Below are positions 1 to 11,480 of a DNA stretch of 64,000 nt, piece after piece. Numbering within the stretch: position 1 is the stretch's first letter; every line of letters starts with the position of its first letter. Below the pieces are notes generated by a model. The model searched no databases. It saw only the letters and a program-made list of their open reading frames with translations, and was not told the origin of the DNA. The stretch comes from Paguma larvata. Its lineage: Eukaryota > Chordata > Mammalia > Carnivora > Viverridae. The stretch spans positions 24,100,589 through 24,164,588 of the forward strand of contig CM057837.1 of NCBI GenBank assembly GCA_030068075.1. The letters run 5' to 3'. The translations under genes were made by a program, and so were the position numbers.

Positions 1-1711
1 ATGGGGTACGAACCTGCATGTCAGAGTTGGAAGACATCAGTTTCACCTGCTTTTGATAAAAACAAGATTACTGCTGTAGATATGCGATAACAATAGAGTT
101 CTTTTAATACCCTCTCCCATGGACTCCAGAAAATTTTGAGAAGACATGTAACTACTTCACAAGGATACTTTATTGTAATGAAAGTAAATAAAAGTGTTTT
201 ACTACCCAAAAAGCATTGACGTTCTGTAAGCAGTGATGGTTTCTATGCATTCTGGTTTGAAACAAATTTTAAAAATTTAAAAACTTTGATTTGGAAGGCA
301 ATGATAAACATAGAGAATTTAAAAACTTTGCTTAGCCCGTAAATTCAGTGATCTCTGACAAGTGATGGAATGCTTAAGATTAAATAGTAAAGAAGGGGTA
401 AAAGATCTATCCTTCGATGCCATCAAGCGTGTCGTCAGCCCTAGGTCGTGCGGTTAATGAGCGTTTGTGAATATGTGCATATTTATCAGTAAATACTCTC
501 GGTGTAACTTGTGGCTCCACAGTAACAGAGCATGAGTCGTTAGCTTAATTGGAAAAAATTCTGGAAGAATACTCGATGCTGTATTTTGGAACCTGCATCA
601 TTTGCTGTTCAATCCAGTGTCTGCTGGCTATGAGAGGAACTCATCAGAGACAAATAACAGTCCAGAGGCTTCTTACACCGTTCTCACCGAGCTTCAGCAT
701 AAGAATGAAGTCTCTGCATTTGTCTGCAAAGTGTTTTTAAACTGTTTAAATTCTCTTTTGTGTCCGTTAACAGTCAGTCTCTCTGCAGGAAAATAAGCAC
801 GCTGTAACGTGAAGGCTGTTTATTTTAGGAGTGTTCTTTCATGTGATGCTAACAAAATGTTTTTAATACAAATATGGAAACTGGGGTAGAATTCCTATTC
901 TTATAAGAAGTGTATTTTCCTAGCTGCCATTCATTTGAAATAGATACCATTTATGGGAGACTTGACTTGTTCATGCTTCTGTAGCCTGTTCACTGATAAC
1001 AAAATGAAATTTGTGTGAAATTAGGAAGGACGTGTTGACAGTCGGGAAAGAAGTAAAACCACCTGCTCTACGAACTGCTACCAAAATAAGAAAACAAAAG
1101 TAAAAATTCTGATGCTGAAGAGACTCTCAGCCTGGGTTCCCTCCAGGAGCAGATCCCGAAACGTGGGCTTGCATTTACGGGAGCAGGAGTGGGGGCTGGA
1201 GAGAGCGGACTAGACAAGGGAGGAGGAAAAGATAGCAAAAGGGTGTGTGCGCACAGTGCGGTCCAGCACGTCAATGACTGGCGTCAGTCCTTTGAGAAAC
1301 CTATCAGAACTATCAGAATAGACTGCCCGAGGGACCAGAGGAAGACTGTGCTCATCTGGCTTTCATTCTCCACCTGCGTTGATTATCTCACTGGGTGCTA
1401 GAGTCTCCGCACTGTGCACTGTCGTTTGTACCTGTGGGATTGGAGAGCAGCCTGCTGCATCTGAAAGGAAGCAAGGCCGGCCGATCGACCCGTCACAGAA
1501 CTGTGGACGTTAGTGGTGCCATGAGTCAGAGATGAGGCCACGGAGATACAGCACAGTGCCCAAGGAGTGTCTAATACAGAAGAAGTACAGGTTGAGGTGG
1601 CATGCCCCTAGTGTCAGCTGACCATGAAAGTTGCACTGGGGCAGATAGCATAAGGATCATGAACATGAGGAAGTAGTGGACGTAAAAAAAAAGAAAACAA
1701 AAAAAAAAAGC
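1..1711. other. Unique AT-rich DNA, probably intronic or intergenic
   Basis: I see no SINE or L1 here. One open frame (536-796, plus) has a protein-like composition but no convincing splice sites. A run of A residues at 1686-1710 precedes the first SINE. Confidence 0.5.
536..796 (+). other. Unexplained 86-codon open frame, status unknown
   Basis: The frame is open from just after a TGA at 533-535 to TAA at 794-796. Its translation is not low-complexity and includes GRILDAVFWNLHHLLFNPVSAGY and SPEASYTVLTELQHKNEVSAF-like stretches. No strong acceptor precedes it and no GTAAGT-type donor follows the most protein-like part. It could be a decayed exon, an old transposon fragment or chance. I recognise no family. 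Confidence 0.15.
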
Positions 1712-1928
1712 GGGGTGCCTGGGTGGCTCAGTCAGTTAAGCGTCTAACTTCAGCCCAGGTCATGATCTCACAGTTCATGGGTTCGAGCCCTGCATCAGGC
1801 TCTGTGCCGACAGCTCAGAGCCTGGAACCTGCTTTGGATTCTGTGTCTCCCTCCCGTTCTGTCCCTCCCCAGCTCACGTTCTGGCACTCTTCTCTCTCTC
1901 AAAAATAATATAAAAAAATTTTTTTTAA
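1712..1928 (+). mobile_element. Felid SINEC (CAN-SINE), full length
   Basis: The copy starts with GGGGTGCCTGGGTGGCTCAG, carries the tRNA-like box B (GGGTTCGAGCC), then the CT-rich tract, and ends in AAAAATAATATAAAAAAATT. Confidence 0.93.
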
Positions 1929-1989
1929 GAAGGCTAGTTTAATTTGAAATAGTTGGAGGAACCAGCCAAGAATTAGAATCATAAATGTG

Positions 1990-4080
1990 AAGAATTCATG
2001 AAATCATTCATTCAACAAGTATTTATTAAGCCAGGTATTATGCTTTATGATGGGGAGGTAAGTTCCTCCTCCCAGCTCTCGGAGAGCTTAGCAGAGGACA
2101 CAGACAGTTACCATGCAGTGTTCGTAAAGTGTGGTAAGTGGCACATCGGGGGAGATAGATGCAGTTAATTCCCATAGGAGGGTCCTCAGCTCAGACTCGG
2201 GCAGGGTATGGGGGGGGGGGGAACGCTTCTTGGATGAAGCGATCTCAGAATCACTTCTGAATTCTGGAGCAAGAGCTCAGGGAGAGACGAGAGCTTGTTC
2301 AGAAGGCCTGGGGGGCAGAGAGCACACCTAGAGTTTGGGGGGTAGGCTGGGTGGGCCATTGTAAAGACTAGTCATTGTAAGGACTGGTCATTGTAAGGAC
2401 TTCAGTGTTTCTCTCCTGAGAGCGCTGGAAGGCCAGGAGAGGGTTTAAGCACCAGAGCGACACCAGCAGTTCTGTCATTTCTGCTCCACATGTAGAGAGT
2501 GACCAGCACCCAGACCAGAGGTAGGAAGGCTAATCGGGAGGGTTTTGCATACAGCACTCTAAATAAAGCTTGATGGCGGCCTGGGCACGGGTGGTAACTG
2601 TTGGGAATGGGATGGGAGCCACTGGATGCTGAGGATATTCAGGAGGTGGGGTACGCGGAACCGGCTGGTTAATTGTGTATGGCGAGGGTGAGGGGAGAGA
2701 GCTGTCGAGAGAGTTTAGGTTCTGACACGGATTGAGTTAATGTTTACTCTTCATTTGCGAAACGAGAGGCATGGGAGGAGGAGCAGATTTGGGGGAGAAG
2801 GAGAGGAAGGGTGAGTTCAGCTCGGACATGTTGAATTAGGGTGTTTGGAGACATGAACAGAGACATCGGGGAGGCAGGTGGACATACAGACCCGAAGCTG
2901 AGGAACGACCTGGGAAGGAGGCACTAGTACGTACGCGGAAGTCTTATGAATGAATGCTGCTGTTCGGAGTGAAGAACAGCAGTCCTAGACGAGAACCCCA
3001 CTGTGAAGTGACTGGGTAGTTGAAGGAGAGGCCAAGAGAGTGCGGGGTCATGGAGGTCAGAAAAGCATGTTCAAGAAGTGGGGAGCGGTAGCGGTGTCGG
3101 AGTCTGCTGACAGGGCTGGTGAAGCGGCTCTGGAGAGACTTGGCGAGGCCTGTCTTACTTTTGGTGAGGATAAGATGGTGTCAGGGCTTAAATGTTGAGC
3201 GGAAGTTAAGGAGGTGACCATAATCAAATACGAATTTTGAAGACGCTAGCTTAGAGAGGTAAATCTGATGGTGGGAGGCCTTTAAAAAATGGGAGAGACT
3301 TGAGCATCGTCACGAGCTGCTGGGAGTTAGGGAAGAGAAAGCTTAACAGTAACGGGGAGAGGTGGGAATCAAGGTCTCTGGGATGAAGCACAAGAAAAAC
3401 GAAGGATCCAGGAAAGACCAGCCTTAGTAAGGAGCCTTTGTTGCAGGAGAGGGTGAGGAAGGGCTCATGCACGTGGAGAGACATAGATTGGTCATGGCGG
3501 CAGCAGGTTGGCTGCTTTCTCTGAGACCTTTCTTCTCCATTCGAAGTAGTGCTGGCGAAGAGGGGAGATGGCAGGGTAAGAAGAATGGGGGACAGAGCCG
3601 ATGGCCGGTCCTCGTCAGAGTTGGCGAGGGTGAGATCGTGTAGGGCGGACGCTTCTCTGGCAGCCTCGGGAGGCAGACCGCGGTCTTGTTTCCAGGGTGC
3701 AGACTCGTCAGGCCGTTGCCGTGGGAGGGCCAGAATTGAAGGCTGCTGACAAAGAAGCGGTAGAAATCTGGTAATGGCATCTGAATTCACTCAGAAAGGA
3801 ACTGGAGTTGGGACAAATGGAGCAATGCGTCCTAGAAAGGGTCAGAGGACCGAGGGCCCAAAACCAGGCCGATGGGCTGACGGCTCCCTGCAAGGGTAGG
3901 AAATGGTGTCCAGAGAAGAAAGAGGATCTGACTTTACAGTTTCTGAGGCGCGGCCGGCTTTGGCCTGGGCTCGGGAGCTAAAGGCGAATGAAGGTGGAGT
4001 TACTGAAGAAGACCGAGGGAACCAGGGTGGCGGCCACGTGGCCTGTGACAGATTTCCGTCCCTTGGTGCCATTGGGATGT
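1990..4080 (-). mobile_element. Long L2 LINE relic, antisense
   Basis: It opens at the 3' end with the L2 hallmark ATTCATTCAACAAGTATTTATTAAG, then gives, in reverse order, the known L2 landmarks: GGAGAGCTTA, GGCCATTGTAAAGACT, the GGGTGGTAAC segment, GGACATGTTGAA and CTTTAAAAAATGGGAGA. About 2 kb of alignable length is unusual for so old a family. Several minus-strand open frames inside it, including one of 179 codons at 3251-3790, are remnants of L2 coding sequence and not host genes. Confidence 0.75.
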
Positions 4081-4467
4081 CAGAGTGGCGGTGTCCCTAA
4101 GCGAAGCTCACTGTCACTTTCCAAGTCCTTCTGCTGCTGCCAGCCCCCGGCAACATGCACACAAGGTCGAGGGCCTCCTGCGTGTCAGTGCAGGAGAGAG
4201 AACCAATCAAGGACTGTTTTTCAGAAAAAGCTCATTTTTTATAGACCGTGATCTTGAGGGCATCTATCTTTGTTTCTTTTTTCAGTTTTAAATGCAACTC
4301 TTTGGAAACGATACCGTTTTTGGTCTCCAGCTAGCACACAGAACTCGTGTGCAAGTATTATGTCTATGTGTATAGATTTGAAACCAAAGTTTCATGAGAG
4401 AGTGTTTACCCTCCTTAGATGTGATACGCTCTATTTTCTTTACTATTTTATTAAAAAATTAGTTTTT

Positions 4468-4676
4468 TAAAAAATATTTTTAATGTTTATTTTTGAGAGA
4501 GAGAGAGAGAGAGAGACCGCATGAGCGGGGGAGGGGCAGAGAGAGAGGGCGACCCAGAATCCGAGACAGGCTCCAGGCTCTGAGCTGTCAGCACAGAGCA
4601 TGACACAGGGCTCGAACTCATGAACTGCGAGATCATGACCTGACACTTAACCAACTGAGCCACCCAGATGCCCCCC
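4468..4676 (-). mobile_element. Felid SINEC, antisense
   Basis: It reads TAATGTTTATTTTTGAGAGAG at its tail and ends GAGCCACCCAGATGCCCCC, the reverse complement of the SINE head. Confidence 0.92.
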
Positions 4677-5040
4677 CAAAATGACAGTCTTAACCCGTTA
4701 AATTTGGTTTCACAACCCACTAACAAATGACAACTTGTAGTTTTTGAAGAATGGTTTGTTTATCTCAAGTTTTGAAGATTTATGTATTAGGTTTTCAAAT
4801 TTGTGGGTATACTGGTATTGACTGTTGAAGGTTAAGTTTTAAGTGCCTGGGAGCATGATTTTTGTTTGCAGGAAAGGTAATGCCAAGGTTCACTTTCAGT
4901 TCAGAAATTATTATTCATAACAGTGATAGTCTATTAAAGTAACACCTGTTTCTTCTTGAGGCATTCAAACTCAGCTTGTAAGTCTTATTTTCAGTGTGCA
5001 AGTTTTGCAACTTTTAGCAATCATTCTTTTAAGAGTCTCT

Positions 5041-5256
5041 TTTTTAATAATTAAATAATTTTTAGTTTATTTCTTTATTTCGAGAGAGAAAGAGAGTGTG
5101 GGTGGGGAAGGGGCAGAGAGAGAGGGAGAGAGAGGATCCCAAGCAGGCTCCCAGTGCAGAGCCTGCAGCAGGGCTCGAACTCACAAAACTGCGAGATCGT
5201 GACCTGAGCTGAAACCAAGAGTCAGACGCCTAGCTGACTGAGCCACCCAGGTGCCC
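5041..5256 (-). mobile_element. Felid SINEC, antisense
   Basis: The tail TTTAGTTTATTTCTTTATTT runs into GA repeats, and the head GAGCCACCCAGGTGCCC closes it. Confidence 0.92.
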
Positions 5257-5904
5257 TTAAAGGGCTTTTGAATAACATTTGGTTGCATTTATAAAATGCT
5301 AATTAAGTTTCTTTGAACATTTTTGAACTTCTTTTATAAATGTACTCAATTTCTCTCCAAATTCAGTTGTCTGATATAGTACTCTTATAAATCTAATAAA
5401 TGTATAGATGTAATGAATGCAAATTTTTACTTACTTTAGAAATCACAAGTCTGAATCAACTATTTATGCATTTCCCGATGGAGACAGAAATTATTGTTTA
5501 TGTAGAAAATTTTCAGAAGTGTACTAATCGACTACTGGAACTAGTACTTAGCAAGGCAAAGGGGGCAAGGTCAGTATACAAACATCAATTGTATTTTTAT
5601 ATACTGGCAGTAATTGGAAAATGAATTTAAAAAAAAATATTAGAGCATAAAAGAATATTCAGTACTTAGATATTTATTTATCAAGACTGCTACACTAGAA
5701 ACTACAAAGCATTGTTCAGAGGCGTAAACAGTGGAGAGATTTGCCAAGTTCATGGACTGAAGACTTAATTTTTATTGTTATGATGACAGACGAAGTCGTG
5801 AGAGTGATCTGTTTATTGTTCTACTGAACCCACTTCAATCAAACATCAAACATTAGGAGTACCGAAAATAGCAAATATGCTCAGATTCCTCGACACCATT
5901 ATCA
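5257..5904. other. Unique AT-rich DNA
   Basis: No gene or clear repeat is visible. The short open frame at 5400-5624 has AT-driven composition and no splice support. Confidence 0.4.
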
Positions 5905-6096
5905 TTATTTTAATGTTTATATTTGAGAGAGAGAGAATGGGCATGCAAGGAGGGGGTGAGGGGGAGGACAGAGGATCCGAAGCGGGTTCCATGTTGGCAG
6001 CAGAGAGCCCGATGTGGGTCTCCAGCTCACGAACTGTGAGATCACGACCTGAGCCAAAGTTGGCCGCTTAACCAACTGAGCCACCCAGTACCCCCT
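5905..6096 (-). mobile_element. Felid SINEC, antisense
   Basis: It is flanked by an imperfect target duplication: GACACCATTATCATTA on the left and CAGCACCATTATTAATG on the right. The head reads GAGCCACCCAGTACCCCC. Confidence 0.9.
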
Positions 6097-6146
6097 CAGC
6101 ACCATTATTAATGCCATAGTATTTATTCTCAAACGTTTTCCTTCTC

Positions 6147-6368
6147 TTTAAATTTTTGTAATGTTTATTTATTTTTGAGAGAGAGAGAGACAGAGACAGA
6201 GCACAAGTAGGGGAGGGGCAGAGAGAGAGAGGGAGACACGAATCCAGAGCAGTCTCGATACTCTGAGTTGTCCACATGGAGCCCGTCACGGGTCTCTAAC
6301 TCACTAACCATGACAGCATGGCCTGAGCCAAAGTCAGATGCTTAACTGATTGAGCCACCCAGGTGCCT
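6147..6368 (-). mobile_element. Felid SINEC, antisense
   Basis: It is flanked by a duplication, CTCAAACGTTTTCCTTCT at 6128 and CTCAAACATTTTCCTTCT at 6369. The head and GA-rich tail are typical. Confidence 0.93.
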
Positions 6369-6869
6369 CTCAAACATTTTCCTTCTTAATTCAGTTTTTC
6401 CAGGTTGAAGGGCAAACCAGAGCCTAGGTACAGTGCCTCTTCAGTGACTTCATATCTCAAGGAGGTGGACATAGAGCCCGTGACCAAGTGTGTCCTTACC
6501 TAGTTACGTGATCTGACTGCAGTTTGCATTCCTTGAGCCCACACAGTTCTGTCTTGCCTGGAATGTGCATTGCATTTAGGTCTTAAGAGATGTCATTGAT
6601 TCCTAACTAACTCCGAAGATCGTGGAAATGATGGGATTGTCATGTTGGCCAACATAGTGACCACATTGTCGTGTTCTAAGGATCACTCGAATTAAGAATT
6701 GAATGGTAGTTATAGTGGGTTGAATTTTTAGTATCTTTCATAGCATTTTCTGATTATTTATTCACAGCTTCCAAAATCAGTTTATTAACTTTATTTATAC
6801 TTAATACCTAACCATTACTCCCAGACAGTAGCAGGTAACTGGAGCATGAATGCCAAGTGGCAGTATTTA

Positions 6870-6985
6870 AAGTAGAAAATATGAAGACAAAGGCTTTAGT
6901 TCTGCCGCCCATTAGCTTTGTGACTGTAGGCAGGTCACAGGTTTCTCAGCCTCAGTTTCATTATCTGTGAAGTGGGACATTCAGA
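6870..6985 (+). mobile_element. MIR SINE relic
   Basis: The string TTAGCTTTGTGACTGTAGGCAGGTCAC followed by CTCAGTTTCATTATCTGTGAAGTGGG matches the MIR core and 3' region known from all mammals. Confidence 0.75.
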
Positions 6986-6994
6986 CCACATGAA

Positions 6995-7990
6995 GTGTTT
7001 TTTAAGTTTTTACTTAAATTCCAGTTAGTTAGCCTACAGTGTCATACTAGTTTCAGAAGTACAGTACAGTGATTCCGCACTTCCGTACATCGCCGGTGCT
7101 CATCGTAACGAGTGCAGACCTTAGTCCCCGTCACCTGTTTAACTCCCCCCCCCCAACCTCTCCTCTCGTAGTCATTAGTTTGTTCTTTGTAGTCATTAGT
7201 TTGTTCTTTATTGCGAAGAGTCAGTTTCTTGGTGAGCCTCTCTCTTTCCCCCCTTTGCTACTTTGTTTTGTTTCTTAAATTCCACATATGAATGAAATCA
7301 TATGGTATTTGTCTTTCTCTGACTTTTTTTTGCTTAATGTAATGCTTTCTAGCTCCATCCATGTCATTGCACATGACGAGATTTCGTTCTTTTTGGTGGC
7401 TGATCTTCCAGTGTATATATATATACACACCACATCTTCTTGATACATTCATCGTTTGGTGGACACTTGGGCTGTTCCCATAATTCGGCTGTTGTAGATG
7501 ATGCTCCTGTAAACAGCAGGGTGCATGTATGCCTTTGAATTAGTATTTTTGTATTCTTTGGGTAAATACCTAGTAGTGTGATTGCTGGATCATAGAGTAG
7601 TTTTATTTTTCACTTTTTGAAGAACCTCCATATTGTTTTCCGCAGTGTCTGCACCAGTTTGCATTCCTACCAACATACACAAAAATAAATTCAAAATGGG
7701 TTAAAGACCTAAACGAGAGACCTGCAATCATAAAAATCCTAGAAGAGAACATAGGCAGTAAGCTCTTTGACCTTGGCTGTAGCAGTTTCCTTCTAGATAT
7801 GTCTCCTGAGGCAAGGGAAACAAAAGCAAAACTAAGCTATTGGGACTTCATACAAATAAAAGGCTTCTTTGTAGCAAAGGAAACAACAAAACTAAAAGGC
7901 AGCCTAAGGAATGGAAAAAGATCGACCTATCTGATAAAGGGCTAACGTCCAAAATATATAAAGAACGTATACAACTCAACGCCCCAAGAA
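6995..7990 (-). mobile_element. L1 3' end with inverted 5' segment (twin-priming form)
   Basis: 6995-7677 is an antisense L1 3' end: the 3' UTR, then the ORF2 end with CATGTCATTGCACATGACGAG and TGGACACTTGGGCTGTTCCC. At about 7678 the sequence switches to sense L1 ORF2, beginning near AATTCAAAATGGGTTAAAGACC and running to about 7985. The sense block is the ORF2 region that normally lies just upstream of the antisense block. The junction is therefore an internal inversion of one insertion. Confidence 0.8.
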
Positions 7991-8262
7991 AAGGATTCTG
8001 GTATGTTCTGTGACCTCCAAATGTTTCAGACTTTTTGTGAGGATCACACTGTTCAAAAACTAGAATGCATTACATAAATATAAGGTATGTGATTCTGAAG
8101 CACTAAATAATATGCATCGTATAAACCTTGTAGCTCTTTCTATAGTTGTGCTGGACTTCACTACGATGGCCCTTTCGCCCACCTTCTCTATTCTCACCAG
8201 TAAGATCAGAAGATTCAAGTTGCAGTTTCAGATGAGGCCAAGTCTTTAAGAAAGTGTTTTCC

Positions 8263-8478
8263 GGGGACACCTGGGTGGCTCAGTCGGTTAAGCGGCCAAC
8301 TTCAGCTCAGGTCAGGATCTCATGGTCTGTGAGTTTGAGCCCCGCGTTGGGCTCTGTGCTGATGGCTCGAAGCCTGGAGCCTGCTTCAGCTTCTGTCTCC
8401 CTCTCTCTTTCCCCTTCCCCTGCTCACACTCTGTCTCTTTGTCTCTCAAAAATAAATAAACGTTAAAAAAATTTAAAA
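8263..8478 (+). mobile_element. Felid SINEC with 11-bp target duplication
   Basis: The duplication AAGTGTTTTCC is found at 8252-8262 and 8479-8489. Head, CT tract and AAAAATAAATAAACG tail are all present. Confidence 0.95.
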
Positions 8479-8749
8479 AAGTGTTTTCCAAACTCTTGAA
8501 TATGGTCCCCTGTAAGAAGTGGATTTTCCGGTGTGACAGCACACATCTCCACGTTTCTCACAGACGCCCCGCTGAAACAAAGCCGTGCTGACCACTCCTC
8601 ATCTTCACTCATGGGATGCACTCCAGTATTTTTGAAAAAATTTCTTCTAGAAGGGGGAGAAGCTCTACTCCCAACTTGGCTCTACTTCTGTTTTGCTAGA
8701 TGTGGTAGGGGTAGCAGCGATTGCCGTGATGAGTATTTGTTGGTCCACC

Positions 8750-8850
8750 TGTTGTGCTCAACACTTACCATCTGTCATCTTAATTCATCCTCACACTGAC
8801 TCACATTCACCTCGCTGACGATTGCTGTTACCCCTCAATCAGTATTCATG
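8750..8850 (-). mobile_element. MIR-like relic
   Basis: GTGCTCAACACTTACCATCTGTCATCTTAATTCATCCTCACAC resembles the reverse strand of the MIR core. Confidence 0.5.
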
Positions 8851-10620
8851 AGGCAAACAACTGATGAGTAGTAGAAAGAGGGTGGGTTGGGCGAGTGAAT
8901 TAGAGTAGTCCTGTCCCTGGAAGGACCTATTTAAATCACTCTCTAGACCTCTCACGGTTGTAGTTAGAGTCCTTTGCCGAGCAGCGGATATTGTCTGTAT
9001 ATGGTGTGTACATCCAGCGATCCCTGGCCCTGAAAGCCGAGGACAGTGCCCTGCGCACCTACGTTCCTGTCCTGAGCGGCCATATTTGAATGACCAGTTA
9101 CTACCCTAGACAGCTTTGTGGGGGGGCTCTAGCTCGGATATTTTGAGGCGGTCTGATGAAATTTGCATGTTTGAAGTAATGGGCCCACTCATCAAAAGCC
9201 TGCGGGAGGCTTTGGCCATGGGCAGGAGCTGGAGTACAGGCAAGAAGGGGTGGTACAAGTTTGAACTGGTTTCTGTTTAGCAGCGCTAGCCCTCTCTGGG
9301 CTTTCCTGGCCTGTTGCTGGCAGGCCGCTCTGTTTCTTAATTCCAGGGACACTAGTAACTAAAATAGCAGTTTTGCACACGGTTTTCATTTTGTGTTTTA
9401 TTCTCGTGTGTATGCACATAGGCGGGCTTTGGGTAAGAACAGTCACTAGTGCATTGGCGAGGTGACAGCTTGGTCCTCCTCCTCCTCTGCTGCGGCAGAC
9501 TCGGATTTAGGACGGTAGCACAGATCTTTATGTTCCTGTAAGTGGGCTACTGTCCATCTTGGTCAGGATTCTAATATTTTTATGTTTTACTGGGGCCTCC
9601 CTTTGTAATTTTGCTGATCAAGTATTCTAAAGACTATCTATGTCCTAACAGATAGTTAACCAAAACTGTATAAAACTAAACAAAATCGTATTCTATGGTA
9701 ACACACAATAATATTGTTGTTTATCATGTATTTTAGCAAACTACACAGTTGTACGCCTTATTTTTAAAACACCTCCTCGCTTTGGTTTGTAACGCAACTG
9801 TCTTTGTCTACCAAGTGTCTGGATTCTCCAGATGCGCCTGCCTTTGGGGAAAGATCCGACCTTAGAGGCTCGTCTCTGACAGACTTCGGACTGGAATACG
9901 ATGCCCAGTGACTTAGGATGCGGTTGGAGATGCCCTTTAAAACACTTGACTCTAAACACAGTTCGACTGCGCTCGGGGAAACTTAAATCAGTACCACTCG
10001 TGTCTCCCTCTTTTCACTTCTCTCTTGCTTCCTTGACGTTAAGTCGCGCCGGTCATCTCTTTGTGCAGACGGCAGGGGAGTTCCCTGCAGCCGTCCGAGC
10101 CTCGGCGTCAGGAGCTCTGAGTTCTGATTTCACGTTCGCATCTGTTACGTTCCCTCCGTAGGGCTGTCTCTCCTCCAAGGAGTCGGTTGTAAGTATGCCG
10201 GTGGCTCATGGAAGCCCGCGATGCGAGTGCCTGGGAGCGCTCGGGGACGCCGGTGCCCTTCGAACGGTGTCCTCAGCACTTTCTCCACTGGCCTCCGGCA
10301 CAGGCCCTCGCGGCCCGAAGCGAGTTATTGTTCACGTGGGAGCTTTGATACCCATCTTAAGATAAGGCCAGGCGATTCCTCAGAGCTGAATTGAACCGAA
10401 ATGAAAAGGTCTTTCGGGTTAATGCAGTTACAGGGCTTGGGGAGGGAGGGATGAGGTGCTGTGATCTGCTGGCTAAATGTAAAGAAGTCTCTCTGAGCTG
10501 GTTCACTGAATTTGCATAATCCTTGTTCTAGAAAATCATGTTTTCAGAAGAGTCAGATGAGGTCTAGTGATTATAAACTGAGTTCTGTTTTTTAATGTCT
10601 CTCTTAAAAACCACCCCGTT
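8851..10620. other. Unique DNA without recognised genes
   Basis: The block holds several short chance open frames on both strands. One 39-bp segment (9501-9539) has a good acceptor and a GTAAGT donor but no partner exons. A GC- and CpG-richer part lies at 10030-10320. I see no RNA gene. Confidence 0.45.
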
Positions 10621-10825
10621 GGGGCACCTGAGTGGCTCGGTCAGTTAAGCGTCCAACTCTTGATTTCGGCTCAGGGCATGATCTCGAGGCTCATGAGTTT
10701 GAGCCCTGCATCGGGCTCTGCGCTGGCAGCATGGAGTCTGCTTGGGATTTTCTCTCTGCCTCTCCCCTACTCGTACTCTTGTGTGTGTGCACACACTCAC
10801 TCTCTCTCTCTTTAAAAAAACGAAA
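10621..10825 (+). mobile_element. Felid SINEC
   Basis: The head GGGGCACCTGAGTGGCTCGG is followed by the TTGATTTCGGCTCAGG subtype middle and a CT-rich end with a TTTAAAAAAAC tail. Confidence 0.92.
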
Positions 10826-11126
10826 ACACCCTGTCGTTAACATCCATTACTGCAAATCCTTTGACAAAACAGAGGCTCCTTTGCAACTCAGCTAGCTAAT
10901 CGGCTACTGTGTTATATTGCCATTTTTAAAATTAGGGTTTTTGAACATGTTTTCTTAAAGCACTCAGACTGCATTCAGGAAAGCAAGGAAGACCAGAAGG
11001 GACCATTTAGTTTATTTGCACTTTTTGAATTTGCCACTGGTGCCAGAGTTTGCTTTGGGACCAGAGACCTGGCTTTAACTGCAAACTGTAACCATTTCTT
11101 TTCCAACTGCACACTTCTGAAACTAC

Positions 11127-11480
11127 AGTTGACCCTTGTGAAAATACAGAAGCTGACACTTCTGAAAACAACCCAGGAGTTAGGAGTACCCACCTCCATC
11201 CAGCTGCAAATCAGCATGTAACTTTAGACTCCCCCAAAACTTTGCTGAGAGCCTCCTGCTGACCGGAAGCCTTACCAATGACATAAATGGTCAGTTAACA
11301 CATAATTGGTATGTTTTATGTATTATATACTGTATTCTTACAATAAGGTCAGCTAGAAAAAAATTTTTCAGAAAATCGTAAGGAAGAGAAAATACATTTA
11401 CAGTTCTATACTTTATCAAAAGTCTGCATATACGTGGATCCACGCACCTCAGACTTTAATGTTCAAGGAGCAGCTGTAGT
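11127..11480 (+). mobile_element. Tigger-like (TcMar) non-autonomous DNA transposon
   Basis: The ends form inverted repeats, CAGTTGACCCTTG at 11127 and the complement of CAAGGAGCAGCTG at 11464-11476. Each is flanked by TA, the expected target duplication. The interior contains the TATTATATACTGTATTCTTACAATAAGG segment shared with the relic near 38.6 kb. Confidence 0.65.

Noticed and set aside
3251..3790. 179-codon minus-strand frame
   Set aside because: It lies inside the antisense L2 relic and follows L2 sequence order, so it is treated as transposon remnant.
9501..9539. 39-bp micro-exon candidate with TCCTCCTCCTCTGCTGCGGCAG acceptor and GTAAGT donor
   Set aside because: Its only open phase does not join directly to the terminal exon at 31370, and no other partner exon was found.
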